From Rhizobium sp. (GTDB lineage: Bacteria; Pseudomonadota; Alphaproteobacteria; Rhizobiales; Rhizobiaceae): DNA of 64,000 bases. Position numbers and translations under genes: made by a program. This document shows, piece after piece, positions 25,761 through 34,352 of the stretch (positions are counted from its first letter, which is position 1; each line of letters starts with the position of its first letter). Location: assembly GCA_002796995.1 (NCBI GenBank), contig PEKW01000004.1:36887-100886 (forward strand). The letters run 5' to 3'. The notes under the pieces were generated by a model that saw only the letters and a program-made list of their open reading frames with translations, was not told the origin of the DNA and made no database searches.

Positions 25761-26681
25761 ATGAAACTCAAAGCGGTTTTCAATCGGGACGGCGGTACGT
25801 TCAAGACCACCGACATGGACGCCTATTGCGCCCGGGCGGAAGAGATCTTCGCCTTCGCCGGCCATGACATCTCCTTCTCCGTCGTCGCAGGACGCGATGT
25901 GGTCGACCGTCTGGAGGCGGCGTCCAGGGAAGAGGGCGTCGAGGCGCTGATCGCCGGTGGCGGCGACGGCACGATCTCGGCTGCGGCCGGCATCGCCTGG
26001 CGCGCCGGCATTCCGCTCGGCGTCATTCCGGCAGGAACGATGAATCTCTTTGCCCGCTCGCTGAAGCTGCCGCTCGACATCAATGCCGTTCTCGAAACGC
26101 TGGCCGAGGGCAGGGTGCAGGCGGTCGACATCGCCACCGTCAACGATCGCCCCTTCGTGCACCAGTTTTCCGCCGGCCTGCACGCCCGCCTGGTGCGCAT
26201 GCGCAATGCGATGAACTTCGCCTCGAGGCTCGGCAAGATGCGGGCGAGCACGCGCGCCGCCTTCGGCGTCATGCTGCGTCCCTCGCGCTTCGAAGTGGTT
26301 TTCGACATCGACCATGACGGCCGCAACGAGCATCGGGTGGTGTCGGCGATCTCGGTGTCCAACAATCCCTTTGGCGAAAATCCGCTGTTCTTCGCCGACG
26401 ACCTGACCACCGGCAAGCTCGGCGTCTATCTCGCCGATTCGCTGAAGCCGATCGGCGTGGCGAAACTCGCCTTCGACATCCTGCGCGGCAGGCTGAAGGA
26501 CAACGAGGCGGTGAGCGCCACCACGGCGGAGGTCGTCCGCCTGCACTTTCCCAAGCGGCGCCACGGCGCGCTGTGCGTCGTCGACGGCGAACTCATCCGC
26601 ATGCCGCGCAATGTGGAAATCCGACTGCATGCGGGAGAACTCAAGGTGCTGGTGCCCGGCCCGGAACCCGTCACAGCCTAG
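25761..26681 (+). CDS. Diacylglycerol-kinase-family lipid kinase
   Basis: The 306-residue protein is a DAGK-catalytic-domain protein of the YegS/DgkB type, which phosphorylates diacylglycerol or a similar lipid at the inner membrane. It begins MKLKAVFNRDGGTFKT, has the nucleotide motif ALIAGGGDGTISAAAGIAWR, GVIPAGTMNLFARSL with the family's GT-N-FAR phrase, and NNPFGENPLFFADD in the C-terminal domain. AAGGA sits correctly before the ATG. It is a single gene between an MFS gene and the fructose locus. Confidence 0.9.
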   Translation: MKLKAVFNRDGGTFKTTDMDAYCARAEEIFAFAGHDISFSVVAGRDVVDRLEAASREEGVEALIAGGGDGTISAAAGIAWRAGIPLGVIPAGTMNLFARSLKLPLDINAVLETLAEGRVQAVDIATVNDRPFVHQFSAGLHARLVRMRNAMNFASRLGKMRASTRAAFGVMLRPSRFEVVFDIDHDGRNEHRVVSAISVSNNPFGENPLFFADDLTTGKLGVYLADSLKPIGVAKLAFDILRGRLKDNEAVSATTAEVVRLHFPKRRHGALCVVDGELIRMPRNVEIRLHAGELKVLVPGPEPVTA

Positions 26682-26702
26682 GTGCCGTTTCGCGTCGGGC
26701 GC

Positions 26703-27137
26703 TCAGGCGACCGGGTAGATGACGCCCTTGCGAAGGATCAGGTTGGCATAGAGTGCCGGTTCACCGGTCTGTACGACCGCATGGGCCGTCTTCACTCGCC
26801 CGTAGAAGTCCTGACCGACCAGCGGCACGACGCGACGCTCGGGTTCGTGGCGGGCGCAGCAGGCGATGAGCTGCTGGTGGATCGGGTCGTGCCTTTCCGC
26901 GTCGGCACCCACCGTCGAGCGGAAGATCGCCTCGGGCACGAAATCGTCGATCGGCAGAAGGGTGAGGATGGCGTTGACCACCGCGACGATGCCGTGACCG
27001 TCGAGGCGGATCAGCCGCCGCCCGTGTTCGAGCGCCGGATAATTGCCGTCGACGATGGCGATCTCGTCTCCGTGCCCCATGGCGCGCAGCGTCGCCAGAA
27101 GCTCGGGGCTCAGGATCGGGTCAATTCCCTTCAGCAT
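26703..27137 (-). CDS. RbsD/FucU-family sugar mutarotase
   Basis: This 144-residue protein matches the RbsD/FucU family, which interconverts ring forms of monosaccharides: MLKGIDPILSPELLATLRAM, GHGDEIAIVDGNYPA, and the C-terminal YANLILRKGVIYPVA. It is closer to FucU than to RbsD by its opening. Its start overlaps the 3' end of the ROK regulator gene by 17 bp, with AAGGAAA inside that gene, so the two are translationally coupled. Because it belongs to the fructose locus it may convert fructopyranose to the furanose form that the kinase uses; this is inference. Confidence 0.9.
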   Translation of the reverse strand: MLKGIDPILSPELLATLRAMGHGDEIAIVDGNYPALEHGRRLIRLDGHGIVAVVNAILTLLPIDDFVPEAIFRSTVGADAERHDPIHQQLIACCARHEPERRVVPLVGQDFYGRVKTAHAVVQTGEPALYANLILRKGVIYPVA

Positions 27138-28368
27138 TTTCGATTTCCTTGAACAAGACGGTCTGGTCGATGAGATAGCGGGCGAAGATCGGCAGGCTGG
27201 CGCCGCCGATGGCGCGCGCCTGGGCGCCCACCGCGCCCTCGATGATGTCGGGGAAGACGATGCCCTGGAGGTCGAGCTTGCCGATCTCCTCGATCGTGGC
27301 GCTGACCAGCCGGGCCCGGACCCATTCGGGAAAGCCGCCGTCGATGATGGCGGCGGAAAAGTCGATGATCGAGCTGGCCGCGATGATCGCCTGCGCGAGC
27401 GCCGCCGCGCAGTCGCGGATCCAGATGTCCAGCGGCTCGCCGAAATCGATCCAGTCCTTGGAATCGTACCAGAGCGGCTGCGGATCGATGCCGCGCTCCT
27501 GCAGCAGGCGTTCGAGCACGAAGATCGAAGCGATCTCCAGCAGCTGGCGCGTCTCGCCATGCTTGTTGCGCACCGGCAGAGGTCCGATCGCGCCGGCGGT
27601 TCCCGTGCGGCCGACGAAGACCGAGGAATTGAGCACGATGCCGCCGCCGATGAAGGAGCCGATGTAGAAATAGACGAAGTCCGGATAGCGCGGCCCCACG
27701 CCGAACACCAGTTCCGCGCCGCAGGCGCTGGTGGCGTCGTTCTGCAGATAGACCGGGTAGGACACGCGGCCGGCCACTTCCGCCTGCAGGTCGAAACCGC
27801 GCCAGGCCTCCATCGCGCCCTCGGGCGCGCCGACCTCGCGTGCCCAGTTCCACAGCTCGAAGGGTGCGGCGATGCCGACGCCGGCGATCGCATTGCGCTG
27901 CGACGGCGAAAGCAATTTCTCCAACTCCGCGATCTTGTCCACCAGGAAGGCCAGGATCTCCGTCGGATTGGGATAGGGATAGGTGAAGTGGCGGTTGAGG
28001 CGGATCTTGCCGACGAAGTCCATCAGGACGAGGTCGGCACTGCGTCGGCCGATCTTCACGCCGAAGGAGAGCACGGCGTCCGGATTGAGATGCATCGGCA
28101 CCGAAGGTTGGCCGACCCGGCCGCGCACCGGCTTGCCGCGGATCAGCAGGCCGTCCTTTTCCAGGGCCCGCATGATGACCGAGACGGTCTGCGCCGAAAG
28201 CCCGGTCAGCCTGGCAATCTCGGCCTTGGACACGCCGCTGTTGCGACGGACATGCGACAAGACCAGCCGTTCGTTATAGGCGCGGACGCGCACCTGGTTG
28301 GCGCCGCCGGCAGCAGTGGTCGACGGCGATTGCTCGCCCGACTCGCTCGCGGTTTCCGACAGTGCCAT
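27121..28368 (-). CDS. frcR: ROK-family regulator of the fructose operon
   Basis: The 415-residue protein has an N-terminal winged helix (NERLVLSHVRRNSGVSKAEI, then ARLTGLSAQTVSVIMRALEK) followed by a ROK sugar-kinase-like domain with GVGIAAPFELW, LQNDATSACGAELVFG and IGSFIGGGIVL. It is divergent from frcBCAK in the same order as in Sinorhizobium meliloti, where frcR is a ROK protein. The zinc-binding CxCGxxGC motif of NagC/Mlc is missing. GGGAGGAG supports the ATG, which is nineteen codons inside a longer open frame. The operator is probably the palindrome in the divergent promoter. Confidence 0.92.
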   Translation of the reverse strand: MALSETASESGEQSPSTTAAGGANQVRVRAYNERLVLSHVRRNSGVSKAEIARLTGLSAQTVSVIMRALEKDGLLIRGKPVRGRVGQPSVPMHLNPDAVLSFGVKIGRRSADLVLMDFVGKIRLNRHFTYPYPNPTEILAFLVDKIAELEKLLSPSQRNAIAGVGIAAPFELWNWAREVGAPEGAMEAWRGFDLQAEVAGRVSYPVYLQNDATSACGAELVFGVGPRYPDFVYFYIGSFIGGGIVLNSSVFVGRTGTAGAIGPLPVRNKHGETRQLLEIASIFVLERLLQERGIDPQPLWYDSKDWIDFGEPLDIWIRDCAAALAQAIIAASSIIDFSAAIIDGGFPEWVRARLVSATIEEIGKLDLQGIVFPDIIEGAVGAQARAIGGASLPIFARYLIDQTVLFKEIENAEGN

Positions 28369-28433
28369 GGCCGCTCCTCCCTTCGGTCGCTCCCCGGCAT
28401 TCTTATAATTCGTGGCGGCCAGCATGTCACAGC

Positions 28434-28446
28434 GAATTAATAATTC
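28434..28446. promoter_or_regulatory. Candidate FrcR operator
   Basis: GAATTA-A-TAATTC is a perfect 13-bp palindrome. A half site (TTATAATTC) lies some 25 bp toward frcR. The palindrome ends 15 bp before the -35 box of the frcB promoter, so a bound repressor could interfere with both divergent promoters. ROK repressors often bind AATT-containing dyads. Confidence 0.55.
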
Positions 28447-28461
28447 AACTGGATTTATTTA

Positions 28462-28490
28462 TTGACAATGCAAATCTGCTGATGTTCTAA
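28462..28490 (+). promoter_or_regulatory. Predicted sigma-70-type promoter of frcBCAK
   Basis: A perfect TTGACA is followed after 17 bases by TTCTAA, with transcription expected a few bases on and about 110 bp of leader before frcB. Confidence 0.5.
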
Positions 28491-28605
28491 ATGGGGCGTG
28501 GAGGAAAGGCGGCCTCGATGAGGATCGCCGGCCCGGCGTGGGAGCGCTTGGGACCACGCTCACGGTCCGGAAGGTCCGGATCTGTCGTTTTTCGGGAGGA
28601 ATCAC

Positions 28606-29631
28606 ATGAAGAAGTCTCTTTTCGCCGCCTCGCTTGCAGCCCTGGCACTCGGCACCGTCTTTGCCGCACCAGCCAGCGCCGCCGACGTTTCGGCCTGCCT
28701 GATCACCAAGACCGATACCAACCCCTTCTTCGTCAAGATGAAGGAAGGCGCGACCGCCAAGGCCGCTGAACTGGGCGTCACGCTCAAGTCCTATGCCGGC
28801 AAGATCGACGGCGATTCGGAAAGCCAGGTCGCCGCCATCGAAACCTGCATCGCCGACGGCGCCAAGGGTATCCTTTTGACCGCGTCCGACACCAAGGGCA
28901 TCGTCCCGGCCGTTCAGAAGGCCCGTGACGCCGGCCTGCTGGTCATCGCCCTCGACACGCCGCTGGAGCCGATCGACGCCGCCGACCAAACCTTCGCCAC
29001 CGACAACCTGCTGGCCGGCGAACTGATCGGCAAATGGGCTGCCGCAACGCTTGGCGATGCCGCCAAGGACGCCAAGATCGCCTTCCTCAACCTGACCCCG
29101 TCGCAGCCGTCGGTCGACGTTCTGCGCAACCAGGGCTTCATGAAGGGCTTCGGCATCGACGTGAAGGACATCAACAAGATCGGCGACGAGGACGATGCGC
29201 GCATCGTCGGCCATGACGTCACCAACGGCAACGAGGAAGGCGGCCGCACCGCCATGGAAAACCTCCTGCAGAAGGATCCGACGATCAACGTCGTGCACAC
29301 CATCAACGAACCGGCCGCTGCCGGCGCCTATGAAGCGCTGAAGGCCGTCGGACGCGAGAAGGACGTGCTGATCGTTTCGGTCGACGGCGGTTGCCCGGGC
29401 GTCCAGAACGTCGCCGAAGGCGTGATCGGCGCGACCTCGCAGCAGTATCCGCTGCTGATGGCCTCCATGGGCATCGAGGCGATCAAGAAGTTCGCCGACA
29501 CCGGTGAAAAGCCGGCCGCGACCGAAGGCAAGAACTTCTTCGACACCGGCGTTGCGCTGGTAACCGACAAGCCCGCCGCCGGCGTCGAGTCGATCGACAC
29601 CAAGGCCGGCAAGGACAAGTGCTGGGGCTAA
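28606..29631 (+). CDS. frcB: Fructose ABC transporter, periplasmic binding protein
   Basis: The 341-residue protein has a signal peptide ([19 protein letters not shown] cut after ASA) and the CUT2-class sugar-binding fold: [35 protein letters not shown] and [17 protein letters not shown]. It captures fructose (with ribose and mannose as weaker ligands in S. meliloti FrcB) for FrcC/FrcA. Strong ribosome site GGGAGGA. The gene opens a tight frcBCAK operon. The ending DKCWG pairs with an internal cysteine in the family. Confidence 0.93.
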   Translation: MKKSLFAASLAALALGTVFAAPASAADVSACLITKTDTNPFFVKMKEGATAKAAELGVTLKSYAGKIDGDSESQVAAIETCIADGAKGILLTASDTKGIVPAVQKARDAGLLVIALDTPLEPIDAADQTFATDNLLAGELIGKWAAATLGDAAKDAKIAFLNLTPSQPSVDVLRNQGFMKGFGIDVKDINKIGDEDDARIVGHDVTNGNEEGGRTAMENLLQKDPTINVVHTINEPAAAGAYEALKAVGREKDVLIVSVDGGCPGVQNVAEGVIGATSQQYPLLMASMGIEAIKKFADTGEKPAATEGKNFFDTGVALVTDKPAAGVESIDTKAGKDKCWG

Positions 29632-29796
29632 TTAAACCCTGCCTTGACCGTGGTCGTGTCGGCAAAGCGGCGCGGGGGAACGTCAGGTCCCCCCGTAACG
29701 CGCGACCACGGTACATGCGACCGGCCCACCGGGGCGGAGGGCCGGTCGCTCACATCCAGCAGAGACACGCGCGGGACAGCCAGGGAGGACGAAGCG

Positions 29797-30879
29797 ATGC
29801 AGTCTGCAAATCCGGTTTCGCAGCCGAGCCAGGAATTCGAGAAGGTATTGGCCGACAGTTCGACACAGGTCGCCTCCTTCGATACGCATGACAAGACACC
29901 CTTGCAGAAGTTCCAGCACTTCCTGCATTCGAGCCCGGCGGCCGTGCCGCTGATCGTACTCGTTCTGTCACTTGTCATTTTCGGCGTGGTGCTCCAGGGG
30001 AAATTCTTCTCCGCCTTCACGCTCACTCTCATTCTGCAGCAGGTGGCGATCGTCGGTATCGTCGGCGCCGCCCAGACGCTGGTCATCCTGACCGCCGGCA
30101 TCGACCTCTCGGTCGGCGCCATCATGGTCCTGTCGTCGGTGGTCATGGGCCAGTTTACCTTCCGCTATGGCCTGCCGCCGGCCGTCGCCGTGCTCTGCGG
30201 CCTGGCCGTCGGTGCGGCCTGCGGTTGGATCAACGGCCAGTTGGTGGCGCGCATGAAGCTGCCGCCGTTCATCGTCACGCTCGGCATGTGGCAGATTGTG
30301 CTCGCTTCCAACTTCCTCTATTCGGCCAACGAGACCATCCGCAGCCAGGACATCGCCGCCAATGCGTCGATCCTGCAGTTCTTTGGCCAGAACCTGCGCG
30401 TCGGCAGCGCGGTCTTCACCTACGGCGTCATCTTCATGGTGCTGCTCGTCGCGCTGCTCTGGTACGTGCTCAACCGCACCGCCTGGGGACGCCACGTCTA
30501 TGCGGTCGGCGACGATCCGGATGCGGCCGAGCTTGCCGGCGTCAACGTCAAGCGCATGCTGGTTTCGGTCTATACGCTGTCGGGGCTGATCTGCGCGCTC
30601 GCCGGCTGGGCCCTCATCGGCCGCATCGGCTCGGTCTCCCCGACCGCCGGCCAGTTCGCCAATATCGAAAGCATCACGGCTGTGGTGATCGGCGGCATCT
30701 CGCTCTTCGGCGGTCGCGGCTCTATCCTCGGCATGCTGTTCGGTGCCTTGATCGTCGGCGTCTTCTCGCTCGGCCTTCGCCTCATCGGCACCGATCCGCA
30801 GTGGACCTATCTCTTGATCGGCGTCCTCATCATCACCGCCGTGGCAATCGACCAGTGGATCAGAAAGGTAGCAGGCTGA
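29797..30879 (+). CDS. frcC: Fructose ABC transporter, permease
   Basis: This 360-residue permease has a cytoplasmic N-terminal tail of about 50 residues and then 8-10 membrane helices of the CUT2 type: VILTAGIDLSVGAIMVLSSV, PPFIVTLGMWQIVLASNFLY and the coupling loop RTAWGRHVYAVGDDPDAAEL. The ATG with GGGAGGA at seven bases was chosen; the open frame extends 51 codons upstream without a ribosome site. Its stop overlaps the frcA start (TGATG), so the two are translated together. Confidence 0.93.
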   Translation: MQSANPVSQPSQEFEKVLADSSTQVASFDTHDKTPLQKFQHFLHSSPAAVPLIVLVLSLVIFGVVLQGKFFSAFTLTLILQQVAIVGIVGAAQTLVILTAGIDLSVGAIMVLSSVVMGQFTFRYGLPPAVAVLCGLAVGAACGWINGQLVARMKLPPFIVTLGMWQIVLASNFLYSANETIRSQDIAANASILQFFGQNLRVGSAVFTYGVIFMVLLVALLWYVLNRTAWGRHVYAVGDDPDAAELAGVNVKRMLVSVYTLSGLICALAGWALIGRIGSVSPTAGQFANIESITAVVIGGISLFGGRGSILGMLFGALIVGVFSLGLRLIGTDPQWTYLLIGVLIITAVAIDQWIRKVAG

Positions 30880-31661
30880 TGGCTCAGGAACCCATTCTCA
30901 CCGCTCGCGGCCTCGTCAAGCGCTATGGTCGCGTCACCGCCCTCGACAATGCCGACTTCGACCTCTACCCGGGCGAGATCCTCGCCGTAATCGGCGACAA
31001 CGGTGCCGGCAAGTCCTCGATGATCAAAGCGATCTCCGGCGCCATTACACCAGACGAGGGCGAGATCCGGCTGGAAGGCCAGACCGTGCAGTTCCGCTCG
31101 CCGATCGAGGCGCGCAAGGCCGGCATCGAAACCGTCTACCAGAACCTTGCGCTGTCGCCGGCGCTGTCGATCGCCGACAACATGTTCCTCGGCCGCGAAC
31201 TGCGCAAGCCGGGCATCATGGGTAGCGTCTTCCGCTCGCTCGACCGTCCGGCGATGGAAAAATTCTCGCGCGACAAGCTCTCCGAACTTGGCCTGATGAC
31301 GATCCAGAACATCAACCAGGCGGTGGAAACGCTGTCGGGCGGCCAGCGCCAGGGCGTGGCGGTGGCCCGCGCCGCCGCCTTCGGCTCCAAGGTGATCATC
31401 CTCGACGAGCCGACCGCAGCGCTCGGCGTCAAGGAAAGCCGCCGCGTGCTGGAGCTGATCCAGGACGTGCGTTCGCGCGGCATCCCGATCGTGCTGATCA
31501 GCCATAACATGCCGCATGTCTTCGAGGTCGCCGACCGCATCCACATCCACCGGCTCGGCCGGCGCCTCTGTGTCGTCAATCCGAAGGACTACACCATGTC
31601 GGATGCGGTGGCCTTCATGACCGGCGCCAAGGAAGCTCCGGGAGAGGCGCTGGCCGCATGA
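30879..31661 (+). CDS. frcA: Fructose ABC transporter, ATPase
   Basis: The 260-residue protein is a single-domain sugar ABC ATPase: Walker A GDNGAGKSSMIKAISG, Q-loop YQNLALSP, signature LSGGQRQGVAVARA, Walker B VIILDEPTAALGVKES and the H-loop ISHNMPHVFEVADR. Single-domain ATPases work as dimers with FrcC, unlike the double-domain RbsA/XylG. It overlaps both neighbours (TGATG with frcC, ATGA with frcK), as expected for an operon. Confidence 0.94.
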   Translation: MAQEPILTARGLVKRYGRVTALDNADFDLYPGEILAVIGDNGAGKSSMIKAISGAITPDEGEIRLEGQTVQFRSPIEARKAGIETVYQNLALSPALSIADNMFLGRELRKPGIMGSVFRSLDRPAMEKFSRDKLSELGLMTIQNINQAVETLSGGQRQGVAVARAAAFGSKVIILDEPTAALGVKESRRVLELIQDVRSRGIPIVLISHNMPHVFEVADRIHIHRLGRRLCVVNPKDYTMSDAVAFMTGAKEAPGEALAA

Positions 31662-32284
31662 GCCTGACGGCGGACGACATTGCCGCAACCATCATACGGC
31701 GCGCCGAAGGGGCGCGCCGTTTTCTCGTCGCGATCGCCGGTCCGCCGGGCGCCGGCAAGTCGACGCTTGCCGAACGGCTCGCCGAGATACTCAACGCTCA
31801 TGGGGAGCGCGCGGTCGTCCTGCCGATGGACGGCTTCCACATGGACAACGGCATCCTCGAGGAACGCGGGCTCCTGCCGCGCAAGGGCGCGCCAGAAACC
31901 TTCGACGTGCGCGGCTTTGCCGACATCGTGCGGGCGGTGAGGGCAGGGGACGAGGAGGTTCTCGTGCCGGTCTTCGACCGCGACCGCGAGATCGCCATCG
32001 CCTCGGCCCGCAGCATCGCGCCGCAGGACCGCATTGTGCTGGTCGAGGGCAACTACCTGCTGCTCGACCAAGCGCCGTGGTCAGGCCTGGCACCGCTTTT
32101 CGACTTCTCGGTCTTCGTCGCCCCCTCGATCGACGAGCTTGAGCGCCGGCTGACGGCCCGCTGGCAGGGCTACAATCTCGACGCCGCCGGCATCGACTGG
32201 AAGCTCTACGGCAACGACCTGCCGAACGGGCGCCTCGTCATCGAGCACAGCCGGCCGGCCGATCTCAGCGTCGACGTTTTCTGA
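31658..32284 (+). CDS. frcK: Operon sugar kinase, uridine-kinase-like P-loop family
   Basis: The 208-residue enzyme has a P-loop (AIAGPPGAGKSTLAERLAEI), then VVLPMDGFHMDN, LVPVFDRDREIAI and VLVEGNYLLLDQ, the plan of the PanK/uridine-kinase group. In S. meliloti FrcK is a kinase encoded with the fructose transporter and proposed to phosphorylate the incoming sugar. Its start lies inside the frcA stop (ATGA overlap). The locus therefore provides binding, transport, ring-form conversion, phosphorylation and regulation. Confidence 0.9.
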   Translation: MSLTADDIAATIIRRAEGARRFLVAIAGPPGAGKSTLAERLAEILNAHGERAVVLPMDGFHMDNGILEERGLLPRKGAPETFDVRGFADIVRAVRAGDEEVLVPVFDRDREIAIASARSIAPQDRIVLVEGNYLLLDQAPWSGLAPLFDFSVFVAPSIDELERRLTARWQGYNLDAAGIDWKLYGNDLPNGRLVIEHSRPADLSVDVF

Positions 32285-32350
32285 CCGTCTTGAAAAAACA
32301 CCATTCGCGATTGACCTAAGGCGACGAAATCGCGGCCGGAGGCTTTGGAC

Positions 32351-32767
32351 ATGACGGCTTTCCCATCGAGACGGGGCTTAGCCCTTGCGACCGTCATGGC
32401 GGTTCTTGCGCGGGTATCGGCCGCAGGCGCTGAAACGCCGATCGATCCGGCCGGTCCCTATCGCCTCGGCGAGGCCTATGCCGATGTGCCGGCGACCTGC
32501 GAGACGATCCGGCAATGGATCGACAAGGCCCCGGACACGCTGGATCGGGTGACATTGTCGATCATCGGCAAGCTCGCTGCCGTCGAGTGGGACGGCACGC
32601 TCGCCTATCTCGTCATGTGCGACGAGCCCGGTGTGCAGGTCATGTGCGTGACCTACAGCAAGGAAAACCGCAAAATCGGAGACACCGTTCTCTTCGCCGG
32701 CGGCTATGGCCGCGCCGGCGAACGCCGCATCATGCTCGACCCCTGCCTTGCCGGTCCGCCGGACTGA
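32351..32767 (+). CDS. Exported small protein of unknown function
   Basis: The 138-residue product has a signal peptide (GLALATVMAVLARVSAAGA) and a mature part containing four cysteines (VPATCETIRQW, YLVMCDEPGVQVMCVTYS and DPCLAGP), which could form two disulfides. The ATG is preceded by GGAGG at eight bases; a TTG two codons before is too close to it. It lies 66 bp after frcK on the same strand but its content does not suggest a link to sugar use. No family recognised. Confidence 0.65.
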   Translation: MTAFPSRRGLALATVMAVLARVSAAGAETPIDPAGPYRLGEAYADVPATCETIRQWIDKAPDTLDRVTLSIIGKLAAVEWDGTLAYLVMCDEPGVQVMCVTYSKENRKIGDTVLFAGGYGRAGERRIMLDPCLAGPPD

Positions 32768-32784
32768 TCTGCCGCGCCTGCCGC

Positions 32785-34143
32785 TTAGATCCTCGGCAGA
32801 TAGGTCTGGTAGTCGAAGCTCGATACCGTGCGCAGATAGGTGATCGCTTCCTTGCGCTTGGTCTCGCCGTAGATCCGCTGGTATTCCGCACCGAAGACGT
32901 CGGCGATGAAGGCGGAGTTGCGGAACCGGTCGACGGCGGTGAGAAAGTCATGCGTCAGCATGTCGGGATTTTCCGGCGCGCTGTCGGGCGTGGTGACCTG
33001 ACCCGGATCGAGGTCGGCGTCGAGGCCGAGCAGGATGCCGCCGAGGATGGCCGCCAGCAGCAGATGTGGATGGGCGTCGGCGCCGGCGACGCGATGCTCG
33101 ACGCGGGCGGCCGGGCCGTCCGCGTCGGGGATGCGGATCGCCGTGCCGCGATTGCCGAAGCCCCAGTCGACCTTATCCGGCGCGAACGAGCCCGGCTGGA
33201 AGCGGCGATAGGAATTGGCGAAGGGGGCGAAGATCAGCTGGGCGTCCTGCATGGACTTCAGCATGCCGGCGGTGATCGACTTGAGTTTCACCGGATCGCC
33301 GCCCTTGGCGTCGAGGATGTTGCGGCCGTCCTTGTCGATAATGCTGGCATGGACGTGCAGGCCGGAACCCGCCTGGTCGGCATAGGGCTTGGCCATGCAG
33401 GTGGCCCTCAGCCCGTGGCGGCGCGCGGCGAAATCGACTACGCGCTTGAGGTAGATGCAATCGTCGGCGGCGGCCATGGCATCCGGCTTGTGCAGCAGGT
33501 TGACTTCGAACTGGCCTGCGCCGAACTCGGCGGTCGTGGCGTCGGCCGGAAGGCCCATCTCGTCGGCAAAGTGGCGCACGGTGCCGAGGAAATCCTCCAT
33601 CGCCGCGGTTGCCCGCATGTCGTAGAGTTGGAAGCCCTCGACTTCGCCGTTCATCACCAGAGCCTTCGGCGGCATCGGCTTGCCGGTCTCGCGGAAGTCC
33701 GCCTCCACGACGTAGAATTCCAGTTCCGTGGCGACGACCGGGGTCAGTCCGCGCTCCTCGAAGCGCTTCATCACGTTGGCGAGGATGGCGCGCGGGCAGA
33801 TGAAATGCGGGTTGCCGTCCAGCGTGTGCATGGTGGCGAGCACCTGCTTGGAGCCGGCCGGCCCCCAGGGCAGTGTGGTGAGTGAGTTCTTGTCGGCCAC
33901 GCAGATGCCATCAGGATCGCCGAGCGTCAGCGAGATCTTGGTGATGTCGTCATTGTCGTCGCCCCAGATGTCGAGCGACTGGGTGGAGGCGGGGAGCCGC
34001 ACCGTGTTCTTCCAGACTTTGTCCTCGGCCTTTATTGGGATCATCTTGCCGCGCAGGTCGCCGTTCATGCCGACGAGAAGGACTTCGATACGCGCGGAGG
34101 GATCTGCAGCAGACAGATCGGCGGCCTGGGACAATTCGGTCAT
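32785..34143 (-). CDS. Glutamine-synthetase-family enzyme, gamma-glutamylputrescine synthetase-like
   Basis: This 452-residue protein has the glutamine-synthetase catalytic barrel in its PuuA-type form: VVATELEFYVVEADFRETGK, EFGAGQFEVNLLHKPDA, AGSGLHVHASI, NRGTAIRIPDADGPAARVEH. Enzymes of this group ligate glutamate to putrescine or related amines in polyamine catabolism. It is divergent from a putrescine/omega-amino-acid transaminase gene, which supports a polyamine role. The ATG at MTELSQAADL is the best start although only GAGAAGC is seen upstream. Confidence 0.88.
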   Translation of the reverse strand: MTELSQAADLSAADPSARIEVLLVGMNGDLRGKMIPIKAEDKVWKNTVRLPASTQSLDIWGDDNDDITKISLTLGDPDGICVADKNSLTTLPWGPAGSKQVLATMHTLDGNPHFICPRAILANVMKRFEERGLTPVVATELEFYVVEADFRETGKPMPPKALVMNGEVEGFQLYDMRATAAMEDFLGTVRHFADEMGLPADATTAEFGAGQFEVNLLHKPDAMAAADDCIYLKRVVDFAARRHGLRATCMAKPYADQAGSGLHVHASIIDKDGRNILDAKGGDPVKLKSITAGMLKSMQDAQLIFAPFANSYRRFQPGSFAPDKVDWGFGNRGTAIRIPDADGPAARVEHRVAGADAHPHLLLAAILGGILLGLDADLDPGQVTTPDSAPENPDMLTHDFLTAVDRFRNSAFIADVFGAEYQRIYGETKRKEAITYLRTVSSFDYQTYLPRI

Positions 34144-34352
34144 GAAAAAATGCTTCTCGCTGGCTTTTTGAGGGCGATTTGGCCGCAGGTTGTTGAAAAT
34201 CGACGCCCTTGCCAAACGCAAATTGGAAGGTCATGTTCGTAGCCGATAACGTTCCGCCTTTCAATCATGCAAGGGCAAGCAGGGCGCCGCGGCGGGCCTT
34301 ACGGCCTGTGCGTGCATAGAGCTGCGGGCTTCTTGCGCAAGGATATATTGCC

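Noticed and set aside
25624..25764. A 46-residue plus-strand frame ending in the lipid-kinase start codon
   Set aside because: It could be a coupled leader peptide, but the ribosome site is weak, the composition is not protein-like after residue 16, and the kinase has its own good ribosome site.
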